18,574 nt of DNA, from NCBI GenBank assembly GCA_003168235.1, contig PMSZ01000521.1, positions 650 through 19,223 of the forward strand. The letters run 5' to 3'. Below are positions 12,834-18,574 of this stretch, piece by piece. How positions within the stretch are numbered: the first letter of the stretch is position 1; every line of letters starts with the position of its first letter. The notes beneath the pieces are model-generated. The model saw only the letters and a list, made by a program, of their open reading frames with translations. It did no database searches and had not been told where the DNA came from. The DNA comes from Acidobacteriaceae bacterium (GTDB lineage Bacteria > Acidobacteriota > Terriglobia > Terriglobales > Acidobacteriaceae). Both the position numbers and the translations under genes were made by a program.

Positions 12834-14192
12834 TTACGCCGTCGCCGGCTTTGCAGCCGCTATCGGCTCGACTCGTAGAGTGAGTCCATCGATTTGCCGC
12901 ACCACAACTTGTTCTCCCGCGGAAACAGGAATGCTGGACACAGCGTCCCACAGTTCGCCGTGAACAAAAACTTTTCCCGCGGGCGCAAGTGCGGTTTCGG
13001 CGATTCCGATTTCGCCGATTAATCCTTGTTCGCCGGTAACAATCTTGTTGCGGCGAGCGCGCACCGCAATGCTCATCAGAAACGCCGTGATAATGCCAAG
13101 CGGAATGCTGACTGCAAGCGCGGTCGTAAGGTGAACGCGCATCTCAGGAATCGGCGCGTCGACCAGAAAAAGTCCACCGAGCGTCAGCAGCACGATTCCT
13201 CCGGTGGTAAGCACGCCATGACTGGCGAATTTGGCTTCGGCCGCAAACAGGGCAAACGCTCCGACAATCATGGCAATCGCGGCGAAACGCACAGGCAGCA
13301 GGTTGAGTGCAAATGCCGCAAGAAGAATAAAGACCACTCCCACAGTCCCGGGAATGACCGCACCAGGATGGTTGAACTCCGCATAAAGCGCCAGCGCTCC
13401 GATCGCCAGCAGGATGAACGCGATGTTCGGGTCCATCAGGTAGCTCAGGATGCGCTCCTTTAGCGTCATGCGGTAATCGCGCACGCTTTCGTTGGTCAGG
13501 TTGAGCGTGACGCTCGTCCCGTTGAAGCGCTTGAAGCTCTTCCCGCTCAGCTGCCGAAACAGGTCCTGCTCGGTTGGAGCAATGTATTCGATCAGCTTCT
13601 TGTCGAGGGCCTCCTGTTCGGTAAACGACTTCGACTCGCGTACCGTGCTCTCGGCGACCTCGACATTGCGGCCGCGTTTGGCCACAACGGAACGCATCAG
13701 CGCCGCCGCGTCGTTCTCCAGTTTCTGTTTCATCACGTCATCCATCTTCTCGCCAAGGATGACGGGATGTGCCGCGCCAGTATTGGTTCCGGGAGCCATC
13801 GCTGCAATGTCAGCCGATTCAAGAATAAAGAAGCCGGCAGAAGCAGCGCGGCTGCCGCTCGGCGTCACATAAATGATGACCGGCACCGGCGAAGCCACGA
13901 TCGATTCGATGATCTTGCGCGTTGAATCAACCAGTCCTCCCGGAGTATTGATCTCGATCAATACAGCCTGATCGTGATTTGCTGCCGCCGTCTCGAGTGC
14001 ACGCGCGATGTATTCCGCAGTAATGGGTTGGATGGCATCGTCAACCGAGATTCTCAGGACATCGGCCGAACAAGAAGCCGCCAGCGCTAACGTAGTCGCG
14101 AGCGCGAAAAGTAGGCGCCACAGTTTTTTGCCAGCGAACTCTGACACCTGACACCCGACACCTGAGACCTGATACCTGGAGCCTGATTTCAT
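12834..14192 (-). CDS. NfeD/STOPP-type membrane-bound ClpP-class serine protease
   Basis: This is a 452-residue long-form NfeD protein. A signal segment (about 22-42) leads to a ClpP-class domain (about 45-230) with INTPGGLVDS, IIYVTPSGSRAASAGFFI and AMAPGTNTGAAHP. Ser118 (AASAG) is the expected nucleophile. Lys157 aligns, 20 residues before a shared GRN, with what I recall as the catalytic Lys of Pyrococcus PH1510. Residues about 245-375 hold four or five membrane helices. The C-terminal part (about 385-445, GEQGLIGEIGIA, VFVHGELWDAVS) is the NfeD OB-fold. Family members cleave stomatin/slipin proteins. The ATG at 14192 overlaps the TPR stop as ATGA, suggesting coupled translation. Residues 2-17 are encoded by a heptamer repeat, giving an unusually long lead before the signal helix. 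The in-frame GTG at 14147 would give a normal signal peptide and leave the repeat untranslated. Confidence 0.93.
   Translation of the reverse strand: MKSGSRYQVSGVGCQVSEFAGKKLWRLLFALATTLALAASCSADVLRISVDDAIQPITAEYIARALETAAANHDQAVLIEINTPGGLVDSTRKIIESIVASPVPVIIYVTPSGSRAASAGFFILESADIAAMAPGTNTGAAHPVILGEKMDDVMKQKLENDAAALMRSVVAKRGRNVEVAESTVRESKSFTEQEALDKKLIEYIAPTEQDLFRQLSGKSFKRFNGTSVTLNLTNESVRDYRMTLKERILSYLMDPNIAFILLAIGALALYAEFNHPGAVIPGTVGVVFILLAAFALNLLPVRFAAIAMIVGAFALFAAEAKFASHGVLTTGGIVLLTLGGLFLVDAPIPEMRVHLTTALAVSIPLGIITAFLMSIAVRARRNKIVTGEQGLIGEIGIAETALAPAGKVFVHGELWDAVSSIPVSAGEQVVVRQIDGLTLRVEPIAAAKPATA
14141..14189. repeat. Seven tandem 7-base units at the nfeD start
   Basis: In plus-strand reading the units are CTGACAC (14141), CTGACAC (14148), CCGACAC (14155), CTGAGAC (14162), CTGATAC (14169), CTGGAGC (14176) and CTGATTT (14183). 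The consensus is CTGANAC. If nfeD starts at 14192, the array is translated as the stretch containing YQVSGVGCQVS. The CTGAGAC unit also occurs in the 15-base repeat at 15069. Confidence 0.8.
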
Positions 14193-15862
14193 GGCTGCGA
14201 CTTCTCCGCGAGCTTGGCCGTGAGGGCGCGTTTCAGCTCTTGACCGGCGGGATTCGCGGGTTCAAGTTGCAATGCGCGCTCGATGTCCTGCGTGGCCGCT
14301 GCAATTTTATTTTCCTGCAGATCGAGGCGCACGAGAACCAGATAAGCTTCAGCGGACTCGTGAATGCGCAGCGCTGCTTCGGCCTCGGCGCGGGCCGCGT
14401 GCGTGTCGCCACGCGCGTCATAGTCTTCGGCAAGGGCGGTAAGAGCCGCAGTGCTCGAGGGATCGACGGCAGCTGCGTGTCGGAATTCGGCCTCGGCTTC
14501 GGTAGTGAATCCGTGGGCCATGAGCTCCTGGCCCAGTTCAATGTGAAAGTGTGCGTGGGCGCGGGGATCGGAGCGCGCGAATTGCTGCTCCGCCCAGCCT
14601 TCCATCTGCGTGGTCATCTGGCGGAAGGCGCTCTCCTCGTAGTTGCGTTTGATGCGCTCGGCCGGAATCTTTAATGTTGCACTGCTCGGGACGATATCGC
14701 CGGAAGCAGAACTGCCAGCGCCCGGAGCGAGCGAATCCAGCAGCATTTTCGCCTCCGCGTCGTTGGGGCGGCGATCGAGCGCAGCCCGCATTTCACGAGC
14801 GGCCCCGGCGCGGTCGCCGGAGGACGCCAGCGTAACTCCCAGATTGAAGTGATAGTCGGCGTCGCTGGGGTCGTCTTGAATCGCCCTCTCAAAATCGTCA
14901 GCTGCTTTTTTCTGGCCGCGGCGTGCAGCAACCACTCCCAGGTTGTTATAGATTTCGGCCAGCGGTACGCGCGCGACGACGAATTCGAAGGCACTTTCGG
15001 ATCTGGCGAAATCTCCGTGGGCGTAGGCGGCGAGTCCGAGATAGAAGCTGGCCTCGCGGATCAAAGCGCCTGAGACTACCGAGCCTGAGACTACCGCTCC
15101 TGAGACTGCAGAAGACTGCTGGCCGTTCTGCTGGATTTGGCTAAGCGCGGCGATCGCCGGTTCGTAAGCGCGTTGTGCATAGTACGTCTCGCCTAGCTCA
15201 AGCCAAGCTTCGGAATAATCAGGATTCAGGCGAGCCGCTTCACGAAAGTGCTGTTCTTTTTCTGCGGCCGTCGTGGCAAGAACACCTTGAATGTAGTTTT
15301 CCAGAGCGTCGAGACGTATCGGAGCAACGCCGGCGATGTATTTTTCCTTTGACTCAGAGAAATCACTTCGGACGAGGTGAAGCAAGTCCCACGCCAGCGC
15401 CGATTGCAGGCTGCCAAGTTCGGCCAGGGACGCGGACTCGGTAGTCGGCAATGATAGCTTCTGCGCGCGCATGTCGAGCAACTGCACGGTCGCCGAAAGA
15501 CGCGTGCCGTTGTAGCTGTAGGACCCGAGGACAGCGTAGTCTACATCCATTTCTTCGGCGATGCGGTAGAGAGTCGCCCGCGACGGGTGCACGCCGGCGG
15601 GAATTCCGCGGCGATCGTAGGAGCGCAGACGTTCGTCGCGGCTGGCTACGTACAACAGCGGTGAATTGAGCTGCTGGTAAAGAGTCTCAGGAAAGGATTC
15701 GCCGAGCCAATCCAGTCCCGGTGTCGGAGAAGCGTTTTCGAAGGGAAGAACGACCATCGTTCGGCCAGCGACAGCTTGGGTCGGGGCGGGGCTCTCCTGG
15801 CCGCGGGATGACAGGCAGAAACACAGCGAAGCCACGAAGACGAAAACAGCAGCACGTTTCAC
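14189..15862 (-). CDS. Exported TPR protein with TolB/FlgO-like N-terminal domain
   Basis: This is a 557-residue protein from GTG at 15862, giving a standard signal peptide (MKRAAVFVFVASLCFCLSS). Residues about 33-170 resemble the nucleotide-independent 'FENxS' domain seen before TPR arrays: TMVVLPFENASPTPGLDWLGESFPETL, a variable region, then AEEMDVDYAVLGSYSYNGTRLSATVQLLD. From about residue 185 there are TPR-like repeats (EQHFREAARLNPDYSEAWLELGE; IYNNLGVVAARRGQKKAADDFERAI; DADYHFNLGVTLASSGDRAGAAREM; and three more near the C-terminus). These serve protein-protein contacts. An extra AVSGAVVSGSVVSG linker inside the array is encoded by a 15-base DNA repeat. A TTG at 15886 is in frame, but it would place a TATAAT box inside the gene. 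The gene lies 47 bases after the reductase gene and overlaps nfeD by four bases. Its partners are unknown; the coupling hints at an envelope role with NfeD. Confidence 0.88.
   Translation of the reverse strand: MKRAAVFVFVASLCFCLSSRGQESPAPTQAVAGRTMVVLPFENASPTPGLDWLGESFPETLYQQLNSPLLYVASRDERLRSYDRRGIPAGVHPSRATLYRIAEEMDVDYAVLGSYSYNGTRLSATVQLLDMRAQKLSLPTTESASLAELGSLQSALAWDLLHLVRSDFSESKEKYIAGVAPIRLDALENYIQGVLATTAAEKEQHFREAARLNPDYSEAWLELGETYYAQRAYEPAIAALSQIQQNGQQSSAVSGAVVSGSVVSGALIREASFYLGLAAYAHGDFARSESAFEFVVARVPLAEIYNNLGVVAARRGQKKAADDFERAIQDDPSDADYHFNLGVTLASSGDRAGAAREMRAALDRRPNDAEAKMLLDSLAPGAGSSASGDIVPSSATLKIPAERIKRNYEESAFRQMTTQMEGWAEQQFARSDPRAHAHFHIELGQELMAHGFTTEAEAEFRHAAAVDPSSTAALTALAEDYDARGDTHAARAEAEAALRIHESAEAYLVLVRLDLQENKIAAATQDIERALQLEPANPAGQELKRALTAKLAEKSQP
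15069..15109. repeat. 15-base tandem repeat inside the TPR gene
   Basis: CCTGAGACTACCGAG (15069-15083), CCTGAGACTACCGCT (15084-15098) and CCTGAGACTGC (15099-15109) share the core CCTGAGACT at exact 15-base spacing. Because 15 is a multiple of three, the array stays in frame and encodes the VVSGS-type linker on the minus strand. Confidence 0.85.
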
Positions 15863-15871
15863 GACAAGGTG

Positions 15872-15877
15872 ATTATA
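15872..15877 (-). promoter_or_regulatory. Perfect -10 box (TATAAT) before the TPR gene
   Basis: TATAAT reads on the minus strand nine bases before the GTG at 15862. Transcription from it would begin within about three bases of the GTG, giving a leaderless message. No good -35 lies 17 bases upstream (GGATCA). The box sits in the 47-base gap after the reductase gene, so it would be an internal operon promoter. Confidence 0.35.
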
Positions 15878-15909
15878 TCGGGGCAACCGGCAGCTGATCC
15901 TTATATTCG

Positions 15910-16983
15910 TTAGTTGCCGGCCGGTTGTTGTTTGCGGGAAACGCCGGCCGAATCGCGGAGCAATCCGAGCCGCACCAGACTTTCCGCGGTAGCAACGATG
16001 GCCTCTTCATTCGAACGCGGCGTCCAGCCCAGTACGCTCTTAGCCTTGGCGTTGCTGGCGTTTTTCGTTTTGCCAAGCTCAGGCACAACGAGCTTCAACG
16101 ATGGATCGAAAACTACGGCGACGCGCATCAACCAATCGGGTAGTTGGCGGATCGGCACGCGTTTGGCGGCAGCACCGAGGCGCTCTTTTAGTATCTTCGC
16201 CATGCTGAGGAGCGAGACAAACTCGCCAGCGACAGCCAGAAAGCGCTCGCCCTTGGCGGCCGGCTCGACCATGGCCCGCAGGTGAAGGTCGGCAACATCG
16301 CGCACATCGACGATGCCAAAAGCAATCCGCGGCAACCCGGGCACAGCCCCATTCATCATGCGTTCCACGATGGCAATCGAGGTCGAATAATCCGCCCCGA
16401 GGGCGGGGCCAAACACCCCGACCGGATTTACGACAGAGAGCTCCAGCCCGCCGCCCTCCTTGGCGATGAAGTCCCAAGCCGCGCGTTCGGCCAAAGTCTT
16501 TGATTTGGCGTAGGCGCTCACATCTTTGCCATTGACGTCAGTCCAGTCTGTTTCGTTGAACGGTGTTTCCTGCGGCGCGTGTCCATAGCCAATCGCCGCG
16601 AATGAGGAGGTCAGCACAACCCGCTTTACGCCAGCCTCGCGCGCCGCGCGCAGCACCCGGAGCGCACCTTCGCGCGCGGGCACGATCAGGTCGTCTTCGT
16701 GTTTGGGAATATTCATGGGAAACGGCGACGCCACATGCAGCACATATCTGCACCCCGCGGCGGCCTCTGGCCAGCCCCCGTCAGACATGAGATCGGCAGC
16801 CACAAATAAGAGCGATTCCCCGGGCGCTGCGCCGCCAACCCTGAGCATGGCGCGCACGTCGGCTTCGCGCTTTAGGGAGCGCACAGTCGTCCGCACGCGA
16901 TACCCGGCGTTCAACAGCTGCAAAATGCAGTGCGCTCCGATAAAACCTGACCCGCCTGTGACTAGAACCAACTCCTCACTCAT
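15910..16983 (-). CDS. Extended SDR NAD(P)-dependent reductase (dihydroflavonol-4-reductase-like)
   Basis: This is a 357-residue cytoplasmic protein. The nucleotide motif TGGSGFIG (9-16) is followed by basic residues after the second strand (VRTTVRSLKRE), which favours NADPH. The family segments ASPFPM (85-90), VLTSSFAAIGYG (active-site Ser126/127) and YAKSK (Tyr158, Lys162) are all intact, as is VNPVGVFGP further on. This pattern is that of the dihydroflavonol-4-reductase/cinnamyl-CoA reductase group of extended short-chain dehydrogenases. In bacteria such enzymes reduce varied aldehydes and ketones, so the substrate is open and flavonoid metabolism is not implied. Its ATG at 16983 overlaps the ndh stop by four bases (ATGA), so it is cotranscribed and probably translationally coupled to ndh. 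The C-terminal tail after RLGLL is polar and variable. Confidence 0.92.
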   Translation of the reverse strand: MSEELVLVTGGSGFIGAHCILQLLNAGYRVRTTVRSLKREADVRAMLRVGGAAPGESLLFVAADLMSDGGWPEAAAGCRYVLHVASPFPMNIPKHEDDLIVPAREGALRVLRAAREAGVKRVVLTSSFAAIGYGHAPQETPFNETDWTDVNGKDVSAYAKSKTLAERAAWDFIAKEGGGLELSVVNPVGVFGPALGADYSTSIAIVERMMNGAVPGLPRIAFGIVDVRDVADLHLRAMVEPAAKGERFLAVAGEFVSLLSMAKILKERLGAAAKRVPIRQLPDWLMRVAVVFDPSLKLVVPELGKTKNASNAKAKSVLGWTPRSNEEAIVATAESLVRLGLLRDSAGVSRKQQPAGN

Positions 16984-18407
16984 GTGTTGCCTTTTGTACC
17001 ATTGCCGCTTGTAGCAGTTTTTGCGCCGGCGTCATTCGCTTCAAAGTTCGCTTCAACGCCCGGTTTGGGTTCGATCCAACCCGGCAGATCGTCTCTGCCC
17101 GTGATCAGCCGGGCGCCGCGATCATAGGTAATGTACGACCACGCCCACTGAATCATCACCAGCAGGCGATTGCGAAATCCGATGAGAAAAAGAATGTGGA
17201 CCAACAGCCACGCCAGCCACGCGAAGAATCCGGAGATCTCGAACTTACCGAACTGGGCGACGGCTGCGGCACGGCCGATGGTGGCGAGGCTGCCTTTGTC
17301 GTGATAATGAAAATTGCCCCGCGGTTCATCTCCAAGATCGCGTGCGATGGTTCGCGCCACCCACTCGCCCTGCTGGATAGCAACCGGCGCGACGCCGGGA
17401 AGCATTTTGCCTTCGTCGTCGTTGAGCGCAGCGAGGTCGCCGATCACAAAGACTTCCGCATGTCCCGGAATGCTGAGGTCTGGGCCAACCAGCACGCGTC
17501 CGGCGCGGTCCACTGGAACTCCTAATTGTTTGCCGAGTGGCGAGGCGGCGACTCCCGCTGCCCACAGAACTACTTGGGCGGGAATCTTTCTATCCCCAGC
17601 CAAGACTGCTCCAGGCTCGATGCGCGTGACGATGTGGTTGGTGAGGACTTCGACGCCCAGGTGTTGGAGTTGTTGCTCGGCCTTGCGCGAAAGACTTTCA
17701 GAGTAGGCAGGCAGAACGCGCGGACCACCTTCGATGAGCTGAATGCGGCTCTGCCGCGGATCGAAGTTGCGAAACTCATTCGTCAAGGAGTGCCGCGCAA
17801 TTTCGGCCAGCGTTCCGGCAAGTTCGACGCCGGTGGGACCACCTCCAACGACCACGAAACGCAGGGGAGATTCGGCTAGCGGTTCGCCTTGAGTGTCGCC
17901 GCCTTGGTCGTCGGTCTGTAGCCGAGCGGCCTGTCGCGCGGCGGCATGGCGCTCGGCGAGTTCGAACGCGAGCAGAACCCGCCGGCGAATCTCGAGCGCA
18001 TCTTCAATCGTTTTCAGGCCGGGAGCCAGCGGCTCCCATTCGTCATGACCGAAATATGCGTGTGTGGCCCCGGAGGCGACGATTAGGTAGTCGTAATCGA
18101 TGACCTGCTCTCTGGTCACGACTTGCTTTTGTTGCAGATTAAAATCCACTACTTCTTCAAGTAACACTTCAACATTAGAGCGGGTTCGCAAGATCCAACG
18201 AATTGGCGCCGCGATTTCGCCCGGAGACAGTCCCGCAGTCGCAACCTGATAAAGTAGCGGCTGAAAAGTGTGATGGTTCCTGCGATCCACCAGCGTGATC
18301 TGCACGGGAAATTTGGCCAGCCGGCGCGCGGCGGTCAAGCCTCCGAAGCCGGCGCCGACAATGACGACTCGCGGTCGAGGCTTGCCGTGACTTGGCGGTG
18401 GTTTCAT
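16980..18407 (-). CDS. ndh: Type II NADH:quinone oxidoreductase (NDH-2)
   Basis: This is a 475-residue FAD protein that transfers electrons from NADH to quinone without pumping protons. The FAD motif VVIVGAGFGGLTAARRL begins near residue 13. It is followed by HHTFQPLLYQVATAGLSP and YDYLIVASGATHAYFG. The NADH motif is FVVVGGGPTGVELAGTLAE. Next come VVLWAAGVAASPLGKQLG, VFVIGDLAAL (FAD-binding Asp) and PGVAPVAIQQGEWVARTI, the quinone-side segment. The C-terminal amphipathic/hydrophobic helix (FFAWLAWLLVHILFLIGFRNRLLV) anchors it to the inner membrane. It is somewhat longer than usual because of a polar insert (RLQTDDQGGDTQGEPLAESP) before the NADH motif and a polar tail. An ATG at 18428 is in frame, but its seven added residues are encoded by a heptamer repeat and lie about where transcription should begin, so I start at 18407. 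It heads a four-gene run. Confidence 0.93.
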   Translation of the reverse strand: MKPPPSHGKPRPRVVIVGAGFGGLTAARRLAKFPVQITLVDRRNHHTFQPLLYQVATAGLSPGEIAAPIRWILRTRSNVEVLLEEVVDFNLQQKQVVTREQVIDYDYLIVASGATHAYFGHDEWEPLAPGLKTIEDALEIRRRVLLAFELAERHAAARQAARLQTDDQGGDTQGEPLAESPLRFVVVGGGPTGVELAGTLAEIARHSLTNEFRNFDPRQSRIQLIEGGPRVLPAYSESLSRKAEQQLQHLGVEVLTNHIVTRIEPGAVLAGDRKIPAQVVLWAAGVAASPLGKQLGVPVDRAGRVLVGPDLSIPGHAEVFVIGDLAALNDDEGKMLPGVAPVAIQQGEWVARTIARDLGDEPRGNFHYHDKGSLATIGRAAAVAQFGKFEISGFFAWLAWLLVHILFLIGFRNRLLVMIQWAWSYITYDRGARLITGRDDLPGWIEPKPGVEANFEANDAGAKTATSGNGTKGNT

Positions 18408-18410
18408 GGA

Positions 18411-18438
18411 GTATCCAGTATCGGGCATCTAGTATAAA
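18411..18438. repeat. Four tandem 7-base units before ndh
   Basis: The plus-strand units are GTATCCA (18411), GTATCGG (18418), GCATCTA (18425) and GTATAAA (18432). On the minus strand two of them read CCGATAC and TGGATAC, close to the CTGATAC and CCGACAC units at 14141. The array covers the alternative ATG at 18428 and a TATACT box. Confidence 0.55.
18431..18436 (-). promoter_or_regulatory. Possible -10 box (TATACT) of the ndh operon
   Basis: TATACT on the minus strand matches five of six -10 positions and would start transcription near 18424, about 17 bases before the ATG at 18407. No convincing -35 was found. The box overlaps the heptamer array. Confidence 0.3.
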
Positions 18439-18494
18439 GATTCACTGGATTCCGATGAGGGTTCACGCATTGGGAGTGTTTAGTAGCCGAGATT

Positions 18495-18526
18495 GCAACC
18501 TTGAAACCCTGAAGTTTCGAAACCTT
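18495..18526. repeat. Four 8-base tandem units at the right edge
   Basis: The units GCAACCTT (18495), GAAACCCT (18503), GAAGTTTC (18511) and GAAACCTT (18519) are contiguous. GAAGTTTC is close to the reverse complement of its neighbour GAAACCTT (AAGGTTTC), so the array also carries dyad symmetry. The rest of 18429-18574 shows no gene. Confidence 0.65.
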
Positions 18527-18574
18527 ATACACTGCTTCTTCACACTTTGTTCGATCGCGCCTTGATGATTCCGA

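Noticed and set aside
13026..13463. Plus-strand frame of 145 codons antisense to nfeD
   Set aside because: Lys/Arg/Gln-rich product without domain, opposite the NfeD membrane helices; a shadow frame.
14141..14189. CRISPR-like array
   Set aside because: Units are seven bases with no spacers and no cas gene nearby.
15887..15909. TTG at 15886 as start of the TPR gene
   Set aside because: It would put the TATAAT box inside the coding region and lengthen the signal peptide lead; GTG 15862 gives a normal MKR start.

Overview
The window is 18.6 kb of GC-rich chromosomal DNA (roughly 57-60 % by eye), densely coded, from a Gram-negative bacterium. The gene content fits an acidobacterium (Acidobacteriota, Terriglobia-like): secreted serine hydrolases, a fused muropeptide-recycling enzyme, stand-alone VirB10-like glycine-zipper proteins, long multi-PAS/GAF hybrid kinases, TPR proteins with TolB-like N-termini, and the short-period repeats in the gaps. 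No rRNA, tRNA or universal marker is present, so this placement is inference. No phage, transposase, integrase or CRISPR array was seen.

Layout. (1) 1-2734: a divergent pair of beta-lactamase-fold genes. The left one is cut by the window edge. The right one is an 799-residue fusion of an AmiE-like serine hydrolase with a NamZ (DUF1343) exo-muramidase domain. (2) 2842-4712: a small Cys/His protein, an exported VirB10-like glycine-zipper protein and, convergent to it, a SIMPL (DUF541) protein; a hairpin separates the convergent pair. (3) 4882-9666: a divergent two-component pair, an HD-GYP response regulator (minus) and a large membrane hybrid histidine kinase (plus) whose own receiver has Asn in place of the phospho-acceptor Asp. 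(4) 9734-11591, minus strand: a slipin/stomatin (SPFH) gene, a SPOR protein and an ArsR-type regulator. (5) 11753-12778, plus: an exported metallo-beta-lactamase-fold enzyme. (6) 12834-18428, minus: a tight run, type II NADH dehydrogenase, NAD(P)-dependent reductase, TPR protein, NfeD/STOPP membrane protease. The ndh/reductase and TPR/nfeD junctions are 4-base ATGA overlaps.

How the genes fit together. The fusion protein plausibly releases MurNAc and its peptide from turnover muropeptides in the periplasm. The kinase most likely signals to the neighbouring c-di-GMP phosphodiesterase-type regulator, since its attached receiver cannot be phosphorylated normally. NfeD and slipin are a known protease/substrate membrane pair usually encoded together; here a gene on the opposite strand sits between them.

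The feature I find most worth a second look is a set of short, degenerate tandem arrays with periods of about 7, 8 or 12-15 bases (near 4821, 10095, 12791, 14141, 15069, 18411 and 18495). They lie mainly in gaps, but at least one expands inside a protein (TPR linker) and two affect the N-termini of genes (nfeD, ndh).
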